A stretch of DNA of 64,000 bases from Leadbetterella sp964489955 (GTDB lineage Bacteria > Bacteroidota > Bacteroidia > Cytophagales > Spirosomataceae): NCBI GenBank assembly GCA_964489955.1, contig CAZBAV010000008.1, positions 25,468 through 89,467 on the forward strand, given 5' to 3'. Below are positions 17,073-25,056 of this stretch, in pieces (position 1 is the first letter of the stretch; each line of letters opens with the position of its first letter). A program made the translations under genes and the position numbers. The notes under the pieces were generated by a model. It was not told where the DNA came from, searched no databases, and worked only from the letters and a program-made list of their open reading frames with translations.

Positions 17073-17273
17073 TTAATCCTCATCTTCTAGGGTAAATATT
17101 TCTTCAACAGATTTACCGAAGTAGCGAGCAATTTTTAGTGCCAAAACAGTGGATGGAACGTACTTCCCTTTCTCCATGGCATTAATGGTTTGTCTGCTTA
17201 CTGAGATAGCATTGGCCAGATCTTCCTGCGTGATGTCTTTTATGGCTCGTTGCACTTTAAGGTTATTTTGCAT
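17073..17273 (-). CDS. XRE-family transcriptional regulator
   Basis: 66 residues from the ATG at 17273. A complete compact helix-turn-helix domain: LKVQRAIKDITQEDLANAIS and VSRQTINAMEKGKYVPSTV are the two recognition helices, followed by ALKIARYFGKSVEEIF. It is of the small YozG-like type that usually sits next to a membrane protein and autoregulates. The start lies inside the 3' end of the upstream membrane gene (11-base overlap). It is the last gene of a three-gene operon behind a palindromic control region at 18253-18318. Confidence 0.9.
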   Translation of the reverse strand: MQNNLKVQRAIKDITQEDLANAISVSRQTINAMEKGKYVPSTVLALKIARYFGKSVEEIFTLEDED

Positions 17274-17766
17274 TCCGTGAGCGTTTAAATTTATTTTCCA
17301 GGTCATCAATCAGGTCTTGATAGTTTAGCCTGAGATGGAAGTCGAAAATGTACATCAGCAATACATTGAAGATACTAAATCCGAAGAATTTTAGAAAACT
17401 CGGTTCTGGAAGCCAAAAATACAAGAGCATAAGCAGAATGTAGTTATACAATACGGCATGTAGAAATGCACTTTTTCGTAGCTTTTTAATAAATTCATCT
17501 TCTATTTTTTCTTGGGAAAGAGCAATCACGAGCATTCCTCCTGTAAGTAGAATCCCTAGTGTGCTAAGCCAAATGGGTGTGTTTATGAAGAACGTTTTTG
17601 CTGCATAGCTCATTGATGATTGTCCGGGAGAGATTTGAAGTATTTCTTTCCAAGGTGCAAAAAACGCGATGCATATTACAAGGAGAAAGAAAAGGACAAT
17701 TCCCGCTGATAATGTTATCCAACCAACGTTTTTGAACTTGTTATTTAGTAAATAGGATGTACTCAT
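17263..17766 (-). CDS. Four-span membrane protein, copy B
   Basis: 167 residues with four hydrophobic helices (about residues 16-38, 66-84, 104-120 and 123-142) and a charged C-terminal tail. It is a paralogue of the gene just upstream: both start with a NKFKxxGW segment, both have a third-loop motif EDEFIxxLRxSAF, and helices align. I do not recognise a named family, but in Bacteroidota similar membrane proteins accompany small XRE regulators. It overlaps the upstream copy by four bases (ATGA) and the regulator by 11, so the three are coupled. Confidence 0.75.
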   Translation of the reverse strand: MSTSYLLNNKFKNVGWITLSAGIVLFFLLVICIAFFAPWKEILQISPGQSSMSYAAKTFFINTPIWLSTLGILLTGGMLVIALSQEKIEDEFIKKLRKSAFLHAVLYNYILLMLLYFWLPEPSFLKFFGFSIFNVLLMYIFDFHLRLNYQDLIDDLENKFKRSRNAK

Positions 17767-18224
17767 TTGGTTGTTTTCTTTAGAAGGTAGTGAAATCTAA
17801 GAATGAAGAAAGCAAGCGTGGTGAACATGTTATACATGAGGACGGTAAAGAAGTCTGTGCCGAAAATAAGAATGAAAGCGATAAATAGAATAAGGTAGTT
17901 GAGCAGAACTGCCCATTGAAAGGCAGATAATCTCAGGCTATTGATAAACTCGTCTTCTTGCTTTTCTCGTGAGAAAGCTACGATTAGGCCACCTGAAATA
18001 AATAAGCCGCCTATCAACGTAAATCCTAAGTTTACTTCACTAAACCCGAAAAAAGTTTGGGGACCCAAAGGTTCTTTGTTTACAACGGTGAAAAAGTTCA
18101 GTTCTAACCAAGGGACGCCTCCTTCCTTACTAAAAAGAATGATGATCCAAAGGACTATACTTGCCGCTAGAAGAGTCCAGCCAAGTTTTTTAAATTTATT
18201 AGGGAGGAGGAGAGTATTTTTCAT
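17763..18224 (-). CDS. Four-span membrane protein, copy A
   Basis: 153 residues, four hydrophobic helices. First gene of the operon with a paralogue and an XRE regulator. Shared features with copy B are LPNKFKKLGW near the N-terminus and SREKQEDEFINSLRLSAF between helices 2 and 3. The pair looks like a tandem duplication that has diverged. The function is unknown; a sensor or a target of the regulator is possible but unproven. Transcription probably begins near 18245 from the TACTTTTG element in the control region. Confidence 0.75.
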   Translation of the reverse strand: MKNTLLLPNKFKKLGWTLLAASIVLWIIILFSKEGGVPWLELNFFTVVNKEPLGPQTFFGFSEVNLGFTLIGGLFISGGLIVAFSREKQEDEFINSLRLSAFQWAVLLNYLILFIAFILIFGTDFFTVLMYNMFTTLAFFILRFHYLLKKTTK

Positions 18225-18251
18225 CTAGAATAGAGAATTTGTATTTTGTTT

Positions 18252-18318
18252 CAAAAGTAAAGTGTATTTTTCTAAATGTAAAGTATTTTTTACATAAAGT
18301 TTTATATTCTTTACTTTT
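18252..18318 (-). promoter_or_regulatory. Promoter and nested palindromic operator of the XRE operon
   Basis: On the minus strand TACTTTTG (18259 to 18252) is a -7 element 28 bases before the ATG. It overlaps one end of a 66-bp imperfect palindrome. The outer arms AAAAGTAAAG (18253-18262) and CTTTACTTTT (18309-18318) are a perfect 10-bp inverted repeat; the inner arms ATGTAAA (18276-18282) and TTTACAT (18289-18295) share the same centre. Four GTAAA-type half-sites result, spaced 21 bases on each side. This is a likely binding site for the XRE protein of the operon. Confidence 0.55.
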
Positions 18319-18540
18319 ATGGTGTACACTTGAAAGAAAAAAAGAGGGGCTAACTAAATAAGCCCAAAATTTTAACCCGGATTATACATCAACTTATCTG
18401 AAGTATCAAAATGCTATTTTTTGTAAGCAGTAATACCTTCAAAACTATAATTTACTATGCTTTTCTCCGTATTTTACTTCTATTTTGTGATATTTCTTTT
18501 CGGTAAAAACATAATCTCACTTTAGAAGAAGGAAGCGTAC

Positions 18541-18575
18541 AAAAAAAATAGGAACACGCCTTGAAGGGTGTTCCT
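18541..18575 (-). terminator. Terminator of the S9 peptidase gene
   Basis: TAGGAACAC (18548-18556) and GTGTTCCTA (18567-18575) form a 9-bp stem with further inner pairs; on the minus strand a run of T follows. 22 of 28 bases equal the hairpin at 16998-17025. Confidence 0.8.
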
Positions 18576-18607
18576 ATATGATATAAAAAATCAGATTCTA
18601 GCTGAAA

Positions 18608-21373
18608 TCAATCTCCAAAACCCCAATCAATACCTTTTAATGTAGCCGGTACACCTTTCTCTATCCACGGTGCTGCTCGTTTTCCTTTTAGGTAATGGTC
18701 AAAGAATTGTAGTTGTCTTCTTTGAATATCTTTACGGTTTTGTCTTTGCACCAAATTATGAGCATCGCCATTGTAATTAAGCATCCAAACTGGTTTTTGT
18801 AATCTTCTTAGTGCTGTAAACATTTCTATTCCCTGGTACCAAGGCACCGCTCCGTCTTCATCGTTGTGCATAATTACTACAGGAGTTGTTACTTTCGGGA
18901 AGTGGAAAAGCGGAGAGTTTTCTATATAAAGCTCTGGTTTTTCCCAAAGAGTGGCTCCGATACGGCTTTGTGTACGCTCGTATTGGAACTGACGGTTCAT
19001 ACCCGTTTGCCAGCGAATTCCTCCATAAGCTGAGGTCATGTTTACCACAGGAGCACCACTCCAGGCTGCATCGTACATATTGGTAGCTGTGATAAGGTGT
19101 GCTACTTGGTAACCACCCCAACTCTGTCCCTGGATACCCAGTTTTCCTGCCCAAGAATTCTTTTTTAGTTCTGCCATACCAGAGTTAATATACTCTTCAG
19201 CAGATTTGCCAGGATAACCGATGTCATAACGAATATCTGGTGCAAGCACCACATAGCCATTACTTACAAAGAAGCTAATGTTTAAACGTGAAGGCGTAGG
19301 AGCAGGGGCTTGGTAACGGTAAAGTCCATCAGAAAGTAATTCATAGAAATAGGCTATCACCGGATACGTTTTGCTTGGGTCAAAATCCTCAGGTTTGTAA
19401 AGTATACCTTCGGCTGGTTTTCCGCTAGGAGTAGTCCATTTGAAGTGCTCAGCTGTACCCCAGTTGTAATACTTCTGCTGCGGATTGATGTCAGATACCT
19501 TTGTTTCGGCTTTGAAATCTTTGGAGACATATAAATCCGGAGAGTTTTGGTAGTTCTCTTTTGTATAAATGTAGGTGTTTCCTATTTGGCTTTCTTTGAT
19601 TTGTGAATAAGCGTTTTCAGCCCAAAGAGCATCCCCTTTCTTCAAAGCCTGGAAGCCATTTTTCTTACTTACATTATCAAAAGCGGTTAGGATAAGATTT
19701 TGGCTTTCATCTATAATAGTGGGTTCCATACGGTTCTTTTTCTCTTTCCACTCTTGGTAGCGATAGGTTACTTTTTTATCACGACCGTTGGTAAGTTTAG
19801 TACTTCCACTTCCATCTAGGTTAAAAGACCAAATATCATATCTGTCATACAGGTATACTTTGCCATCTGCCCAGCCTGCTGATCCGTAAGAACCAGGCGT
19901 GTCAGGAGAGTCGTTTTCTTCGTCGGCAAAACTTACTTTTAAGTCCTTGTTTAGATGTACGGCTTTACCAGTGGCAATGTTGTAAGAATTCCAAGAGCCA
20001 TTTTCTCTGTCGTACCAAAGCACATATTTGCCATCGTTGCTCAGGCTGGCGTTTCCACGGAGGTTTTCTTTAACTTTCTTACGTGAACCGTCTTTTGTAC
20101 TTACTAAGTACAAATCTTGGAAACTTCCAGTTTGCCATTGGGTTTCTATCCTGCGGCCCACGTCTGTGGTGGCTAGAATATACTCGTTATCCATGTGAAA
20201 TGTACCTCTGGTGTCAGGTAGGTTTTCATCTGCCAAGGGCACTACCCATTCTGGAGCAGAAGTATGAACTACTGACAGATAATTTTTGGCCAAATCCCTT
20301 CTTAGGTTTACTAATTGCTGAGTTTGTAGGTAGTCGTCCTGCCAATGCCAAATGTCTAGTTTTGCGTTTTCGAAGTCTACCAACGTGGTGTCTTTTACTC
20401 TAGGAATTGGAGCAATACCTAAAAAAAGTTTATCTCCGTTTTTGCTAAACTGCAAACGTCCGTCTCCACTTACATACCACTTTTCTGGAATACCCGATGT
20501 GGCAATATTTTTGGCTAGGCTTCCTTGGTTTTCTTGGTGGTAATACACTTTAAAATCCTTCAGAAGTGACTTTTCAGGACTTTTATCAGCAAGGAATGCA
20601 AACTGTTTTCCTGCATCGTCAAAAGTAAGTTCTTTGTAATCGCCTTTTCCTGTTAGTAAAGGGATAAGGGTTTTGGACGCGATGTGGTATTTGAAAACTC
20701 CTGCGGTATTACCAAGGCTGTCTTTCTCGTCTGCTTTCTTAGAAAATACCACGTATTGCCCCCATTTGTCCATTTGGTAACTATCTACGTTAATAAATGT
20801 GGTATCTACACCAGAGCCTAGTTTATACACAATCAGATTGGTAGTTGGTTTTTTAGATCTTGCTGCTGGAGTTTCTTTTTTGGCTGCCGTATCTTTTTTG
20901 GTTGTCGGCTTTTTCTTTTCAGGAACTTCGTCATACAGATAAGAAAGGAATTGGCTATTCTCTTCGGGTAGGAAATAAGATTTTACATTGGGGATTTTAA
21001 TCCATGTTTTCTTCTCAAAATTGTAGATAGCCAAGGAATCTTTCGGCATTTCATCCCTTTTTTTCTTGTCAATTTTGGCTTGACGTAGATCTTTGTACAG
21101 CGGATTTACTGTAGTTACGAAGAAACGTTCATCAGAAGTGAATCTGGGATTGGACACCCGTGCTAAACTAAAAATAGTTTGGTTTTGGGCTGTTTTTAGA
21201 ATCAGTTGGTTATCTCCTTCCTGTGGGGAAATTACGAAGTAGAACTTGTCTCCTTTTTGGGTAATTCCGGAGTTAGAGATGTTTTTCCAGCCGTCATACA
21301 CGCTATGATTTAGGGGTGCTTTTTGGGCAAAAGCCTGTATCCCTATGAATAAGAGTAATAATATCTTCCGCAT
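18608..21373 (-). CDS. S9-family (prolyl oligopeptidase-type) secreted peptidase
   Basis: 921 residues from the ATG at 21373, which gives a signal peptide (MRKILLLLFIGIQAFAQ). The first 620 residues form a beta-propeller-like region; the C-terminal alpha/beta-hydrolase domain has nucleophile S751 in GQSWGGY, D840 in NDEDGAVPW and H872 in GDAHNL. A low-complexity Lys/Thr-rich insertion occurs near residues 160-185 (KKPTTKKDTAAKKETPAARS). It is a periplasmic or outer-membrane-associated peptidase cleaving peptides, probably for amino-acid supply. The hydrophobic loop 'ELLSDGLYRY' before the hydrolase core is typical for the large Bacteroidota members. It is monocistronic, with its own terminator. 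Confidence 0.93.
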   Translation of the reverse strand: MRKILLLLFIGIQAFAQKAPLNHSVYDGWKNISNSGITQKGDKFYFVISPQEGDNQLILKTAQNQTIFSLARVSNPRFTSDERFFVTTVNPLYKDLRQAKIDKKKRDEMPKDSLAIYNFEKKTWIKIPNVKSYFLPEENSQFLSYLYDEVPEKKKPTTKKDTAAKKETPAARSKKPTTNLIVYKLGSGVDTTFINVDSYQMDKWGQYVVFSKKADEKDSLGNTAGVFKYHIASKTLIPLLTGKGDYKELTFDDAGKQFAFLADKSPEKSLLKDFKVYYHQENQGSLAKNIATSGIPEKWYVSGDGRLQFSKNGDKLFLGIAPIPRVKDTTLVDFENAKLDIWHWQDDYLQTQQLVNLRRDLAKNYLSVVHTSAPEWVVPLADENLPDTRGTFHMDNEYILATTDVGRRIETQWQTGSFQDLYLVSTKDGSRKKVKENLRGNASLSNDGKYVLWYDRENGSWNSYNIATGKAVHLNKDLKVSFADEENDSPDTPGSYGSAGWADGKVYLYDRYDIWSFNLDGSGSTKLTNGRDKKVTYRYQEWKEKKNRMEPTIIDESQNLILTAFDNVSKKNGFQALKKGDALWAENAYSQIKESQIGNTYIYTKENYQNSPDLYVSKDFKAETKVSDINPQQKYYNWGTAEHFKWTTPSGKPAEGILYKPEDFDPSKTYPVIAYFYELLSDGLYRYQAPAPTPSRLNISFFVSNGYVVLAPDIRYDIGYPGKSAEEYINSGMAELKKNSWAGKLGIQGQSWGGYQVAHLITATNMYDAAWSGAPVVNMTSAYGGIRWQTGMNRQFQYERTQSRIGATLWEKPELYIENSPLFHFPKVTTPVVIMHNDEDGAVPWYQGIEMFTALRRLQKPVWMLNYNGDAHNLVQRQNRKDIQRRQLQFFDHYLKGKRAAPWIEKGVPATLKGIDWGFGD

Positions 21374-21470
21374 AAAATGAGTTTGGGTTAAAACTCTAAG
21401 GTACAAATATTTTAGCGGAACTTCTGTAAAAGGTAACGAAATGGAGGTTTGTGTAGATTAAAACCGAATT

Positions 21471-21647
21471 GTGGATTTGAGACAACTAATAGAGATTTCA
21501 TATCCAGATCAAGCGAAATTGGCTTGGAAGGCTAGAGTTATGTCTGTTTTGTGGTCTTTAATGAGCGATAATGAGATTTGTCTAGTCGAACTTTCAGCTC
21601 TCTTCAGAGATAATGCTCAATCTCAAAGTAAACTTAGGCTAGACTAG
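21471..21647 (+). CDS. Possible small ORF or gene fragment (58 residues)
   Basis: From a GTG at 21471 the plus strand stays open to a TAG at 21645-21647. The translation begins MDLRQLIEISYPDQAKLAWK and has protein-like composition with a hydrophobic middle (VMSVLWSLMS). No ribosome binding site or promoter is evident and I recognise no family. It could be a remnant of a larger gene. A 9-bp inverted repeat (21579-21587 with 21642-21650) lies within it. Confidence 0.22.
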   Translation: MDLRQLIEISYPDQAKLAWKARVMSVLWSLMSDNEICLVELSALFRDNAQSQSKLRLD

Positions 21648-21658
21648 ACATTTCTTAA

Positions 21659-22141
21659 TTATTTCCCGCTCTTTGTAGTTATTAGTATTGCCGATTCGAA
21701 TTCGGGAAAGTTGTAAAGAGCTTTAAAGGAGTCACCTTTTAGTACAGTCAAAGCCTCAATATCATCGGGAGATACGCTATCTAAGTCAAAACCTTTATCT
21801 TTCGTTACTCCATTAAGGACGATAAGTACTTTAGATAAATCTGCTTTTTTCCGTTTCGAATTGTCTTCTAAAATAATGTTTCCCCGCGTGTTGTCTTTCC
21901 TATTGAAGAAAATAATATGACTTGTATTGGGAGTAATGGCATCTACTTTTAAGATATCGTCTTTTTTTATGTTAGGTAGCGTACCTGTAAACTCTTTTTG
22001 GGTGCCGTCCTTAAAAGTTACAACAGCCCTGAGCTCAGATTGAGTAGCGGCAAGTATAGGGTTTACTTCTTGTTTTTCCATAGCAGAGCGGCAAGAAAAT
22101 GTGGCAACTGCTAGGGCAATAATGATGTAATAGCTTTTCAT
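21659..22141 (-). CDS. Lipoprotein with TonB-plug-like C-terminus
   Basis: 160 residues. Lipoprotein signal MKSYYIIIALAVATFSC with lipid-attachment C17. Residues 103-160 look like one half of a SusC-type plug: VLIVLNGVTKD, DDIEALTVLKGDSFKALY, then AILITTKSGK. The same pattern occurs three times in the M56 protein encoded 60 bases upstream, so the pair probably belongs together in one transcript. No barrel domain is attached. A role as an envelope partner of the M56 sensor is inference. Confidence 0.7.
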   Translation of the reverse strand: MKSYYIIIALAVATFSCRSAMEKQEVNPILAATQSELRAVVTFKDGTQKEFTGTLPNIKKDDILKVDAITPNTSHIIFFNRKDNTRGNIILEDNSKRKKADLSKVLIVLNGVTKDKGFDLDSVSPDDIEALTVLKGDSFKALYNFPEFESAILITTKSGK

Positions 22142-22201
22142 AATTTGTAATTGTTTAAGGTTAATTCAGCCCATTATTGAAAGAGTGGACTAAATGGAAA
22201 T

Positions 22202-23935
22202 TTACTTTTTTGTTGTAATCAATATAACGCCATGCTCACCTGCTTTTCCATACAATGCACGGGAGGCTTCGTCTTTTAGAATGGTCATTACTTCAATATC
22301 ATCATGGTTTAATTCCGTGAGGTCGTCTGCTACTGGCACACCATTTAATACTACTAAGGGGCTTTTGCCATTTTCCATTTTAAAACTGCCTCTTAGTTTA
22401 AAACTAAGTTTGTTTTGCTCTTTTGAGGGAGTTTTGCCTAGTTTAGTGTTAGATGATCCTAGTTTTGTGGTAATAAGTACTACACCATTTTCAGCAGCTT
22501 TGCCATATATAACTTTGGAAGCGTCATCTTTTAAAACAGTGATACTTTCTATCTCGTCGGGATTAAGATGTTGCATAGATCCCGCATCAAGTGCTTTTCC
22601 ATCTACTATGAAAAGTGGGTTCGCGTTGATTGAACTGGTTCCTCTTACTATTACTTTGTTTGGCGTTCCTGTCCCATAGCCAATAACTTTTCCCTCTAAT
22701 TTCTTGTCTTGTAATGGAACAATTACAGACGAATTGGAAGCACTCTTTTTAGACGTTACTACCACGGCCCCATTTTTTCCTTTCTCTCCGAACTTTTCTA
22801 TTGCCGATGACTCTTTGTAAACCTCTAAGGTCTCAATGGTGTTTGCGTCCAGAGAATTAATGTTTGCGACTTCCTTGTCATCAAGTAGGAAATAGGGAGG
22901 TTTTTCTTCTTGGTTTGATAAAAAAAGTGAAGGTTTGTTGGAGCTTAATGAGCTATCTCCGCTATTGGCACCTTCAGTCTCTGTGTTCAGAATCAACTTT
23001 TGGTCTTCTAAAACGGATAATTGTGCATCTGTAATCTTATTAGAGGGAACTTCGTTTTTAGGATCCGTTTTTTCTTTTTGGCACGAAAAAGTAATAACAC
23101 TCCCGAGGCCCAGAATTAATGGGGTAATGAGGAGGAAAGAAAATAACTTGTATCTCGCTGACTTACGTTTATTCATCATAACTATTCTGTTTTTAAGAGA
23201 GTTAAGATTGAAATTGTTGCTTAAGCCAGTAGACGGAAGCAGTGTAGCCACATGGAGTAAGCTGTATTGGTACATTTTTTTATCTATCCCGCCCTGTATA
23301 AGTTTCTGATCTGTGATATATTCCAGATTTTGTTTTATGTATAGGTTAAGAAACCAAACCAGTGGATTATACCAAGCCAGTGCTTTACAAAGCTGCCCAA
23401 GGATTACATCTATAGTATGGAGTTCTTTTACATGTACTTTCTCGTGGCCAATTATTTGATATAGTTGAGCATCGGAATGAGAGTTTTTGTGCAGGTAAAT
23501 CCACTTCATAAAAGAAAATGGAGCAATGGGGCGGTTTACATTCTGAAATTCGTCATTACCAAACTTATCCTTTTTTGATGTCCTGTGGATTCTGCCCAAT
23601 ACAAATAGCTCCAAGAATATTTTCAGTAAAAAAGCTAAACCTACAAGTAGTAAGAAAGTGATGAGGTATGCTCCATAATCCACATTATTTTGTGGGGTAG
23701 ATACAAAGGTACTTACCGGAAGTACAATATGTAGGCTACTGTTTTGTAAAGGGGTAACTGCTTGATAATTTTTGGCCAGAGGTACAAAAATGGCTGCAAG
23801 CATTCCCGCTAGAAAGTAGGCTCGTACCCAACGAAAGTGGGTGAGTTTCCTTAAGAAAAGGAAATAGCAGGATACTACCAGCGACAGGATTACATTAAAT
23901 TCTATTAGAAATACACGAAGGTCAAGCGTTTCCAT
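22202..23935 (-). CDS. BlaR1-type M56 metallopeptidase with three plug-like repeats
   Basis: 577 residues. Transmembrane helices at about 8-28, 38-56, 88-112 and 266-285. The zinc protease motif HEKVH is at residues 164-168, with WYNPLVWFLNLY and a conserved E205 downstream in the M56 pattern. After the last helix comes a periplasmic tail with three repeats (348-397, 439-491, 525-577), each of the form VDG/LNG ... IExxxVLKD-xAS ... YGxxxxNGVxxITTK, which is the plug-domain signature of SusC receptors. BlaR1 normally senses a ligand and triggers BlaI loss; here the plug-like tail replaces the penicillin-binding sensor. The start overlaps the BlaI gene by 14 bases. Confidence 0.88.
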   Translation of the reverse strand: METLDLRVFLIEFNVILSLVVSCYFLFLRKLTHFRWVRAYFLAGMLAAIFVPLAKNYQAVTPLQNSSLHIVLPVSTFVSTPQNNVDYGAYLITFLLLVGLAFLLKIFLELFVLGRIHRTSKKDKFGNDEFQNVNRPIAPFSFMKWIYLHKNSHSDAQLYQIIGHEKVHVKELHTIDVILGQLCKALAWYNPLVWFLNLYIKQNLEYITDQKLIQGGIDKKMYQYSLLHVATLLPSTGLSNNFNLNSLKNRIVMMNKRKSARYKLFSFLLITPLILGLGSVITFSCQKEKTDPKNEVPSNKITDAQLSVLEDQKLILNTETEGANSGDSSLSSNKPSLFLSNQEEKPPYFLLDDKEVANINSLDANTIETLEVYKESSAIEKFGEKGKNGAVVVTSKKSASNSSVIVPLQDKKLEGKVIGYGTGTPNKVIVRGTSSINANPLFIVDGKALDAGSMQHLNPDEIESITVLKDDASKVIYGKAAENGVVLITTKLGSSNTKLGKTPSKEQNKLSFKLRGSFKMENGKSPLVVLNGVPVADDLTELNHDDIEVMTILKDEASRALYGKAGEHGVILITTKK

Positions 23936-24281
23936 CTTCTATAAGTTTAATGATTTCCTTCAATTCATTTTCGTCTAGTTTTCTTTCTTTAGCAAAAAAG
24001 CTGACCATTTCTTTGTAAGACTTCCCGAAGTACTCGTCTACGAAAGAATTCATGAAAAGGCTTTTGTACTCTTCTTGGGATATTATGGGTACATATTTGT
24101 TTGCATTGGCATACCTTTCTGGTTTTACGAAGTTCTTTTTCTCAAGATTTTTTACAGTGGATGCCAAAGTGGTATAGGGTACAGAGGTTTCTAACTGCTC
24201 CAGGATATCTTTTACAAAGCCGCCATTTATTTTCCAAATGGCTTGCATAGCTTCTTCTTCTTGTGCTGTAAGTTTCTCCAT
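23922..24281 (-). CDS. BlaI/MecI-family transcriptional repressor
   Basis: 119 residues. Winged helix of the BlaI family: LTAQEEEAMQAIWKINGGFVKDI, PYTTLASTVKNLEKKNFV (recognition helix and wing), followed by a C-terminal dimerisation helix region FVDEYFGKSYKEMVSFF. It should repress its own operon until the coupled M56 protease signals. The genes overlap by 14 bases. Inverted TTCGTA/TACGAA half-sites lie 14 bases before the start. Confidence 0.93.
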   Translation of the reverse strand: MEKLTAQEEEAMQAIWKINGGFVKDILEQLETSVPYTTLASTVKNLEKKNFVKPERYANANKYVPIISQEEYKSLFMNSFVDEYFGKSYKEMVSFFAKERKLDENELKEIIKLIEDGNA

Positions 24282-24294
24282 AAGTTACTTTTTT

Positions 24295-24319
24295 TTCGTA
24301 AATATACGAAAATTTCGTA
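24295..24319 (-). promoter_or_regulatory. Candidate BlaI operator
   Basis: Three half-sites: TTCGTA (24295-24300), TACGAA (24305-24310), TTCGTA (24314-24319). They make two overlapping inverted repeats with 4- and 3-base spacers, just upstream of the BlaI start. BlaI proteins bind dyads in this position in other phyla; the exact site here is inferred. Confidence 0.55.
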
Positions 24320-24480
24320 ATTGTGCAAATTGTAACATTCTTTTTTTGCTAGGAGTATGTATTCAAGGAGATTGGGTAGATGTATCGGCTGTTCGCTGGC
24401 TAGAAGATTACACTGTGTGCTAAGTCCTTTTGTTCGGTTTTTGCTTGATAGAAAGGATATACAGTTTTCATAGATCTGTT

Positions 24481-25056
24481 TTATTCTGCTACAATTCTCC
24501 TAAGTTCTTCAATAGTCACATCCATTTCTTTTTGTTGTTTTTTTTGTATTTTAGGACGGATGTAAAACCAGTTAAATGCTATCCAACTTAGTGTAAAGAT
24601 GTAAGCCAATACTCCAAATAGAACGGGCATCATTTGGGTATACTCAAATAAATAAAGTAAAAAACCAAGTCCGAGAAATATAAAATACCAAGTCATAATA
24701 CGACTCTGTAAGTACCGTTCCTGCTGTTGGATTTTTAGGAGTTGGTGTAGGTATTGATGGTTATTTACATTGTCAGGGTTTTTTAGTAAGAGTTTAATGC
24801 CTTTCAGGGAATTTACCATAAAAAGACCCATAGCCAAGAAGAAGAACACCATACCGATTTTGGTGGACATTAACTGTGGCTTTAAAAAGATCCAAATGCA
24901 GAATATGAAAATACTGGTAGCCAGAAAAGTAAGGTTTACCAATACCGTGTTTCTAAACTTTTTTTGTTTAAACTTTTTTGCTTTATGTATTATTTCTGCA
25001 GCATTTATGTTTGGCGAAGCCTGCTTCTGCCAAAGCGATTTTAATTTATCTTCCAT
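24481..25056 (-). CDS. Membrane protein partner of ECF sigma factor (possible anti-sigma)
   Basis: 191 residues. The cytoplasmic N-terminus (MEDKLKSLWQKQASPNINAAEI) is followed by four hydrophobic helices (about 37-57, 67-84, 118-137, 143-164) and a charged tail. In Bacteroidota, proteins with an LWQ-type N-terminus and four helices directly follow ECF sigma genes. It overlaps the sigma gene by 11 bases, so it is coupled and is a good candidate to hold the sigma factor at the membrane. I see no canonical zinc anti-sigma motif (HxxxCxxC), so the anti-sigma role is inference. Confidence 0.7.
   Translation of the reverse strand: MEDKLKSLWQKQASPNINAAEIIHKAKKFKQKKFRNTVLVNLTFLATSIFIFCIWIFLKPQLMSTKIGMVFFFLAMGLFMVNSLKGIKLLLKNPDNVNNHQYLHQLLKIQQQERYLQSRIMTWYFIFLGLGFLLYLFEYTQMMPVLFGVLAYIFTLSWIAFNWFYIRPKIQKKQQKEMDVTIEELRRIVAE

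Larger units (their letters stand above)
18225..18607. other. Gene-free region between XRE operon and S9 peptidase
   Basis: Contains the operator/promoter at 18252-18318 and the S9 terminator at 18541-18575. The stretch 18319-18540 is A+T rich and I see no coding pattern, tRNA or repeat in it. Confidence 0.5.

Noticed and set aside
24238..24423. 61-residue plus-strand ORF
   Set aside because: It covers the BlaI start and the candidate operator on the opposite strand, and lacks a plausible protein pattern.
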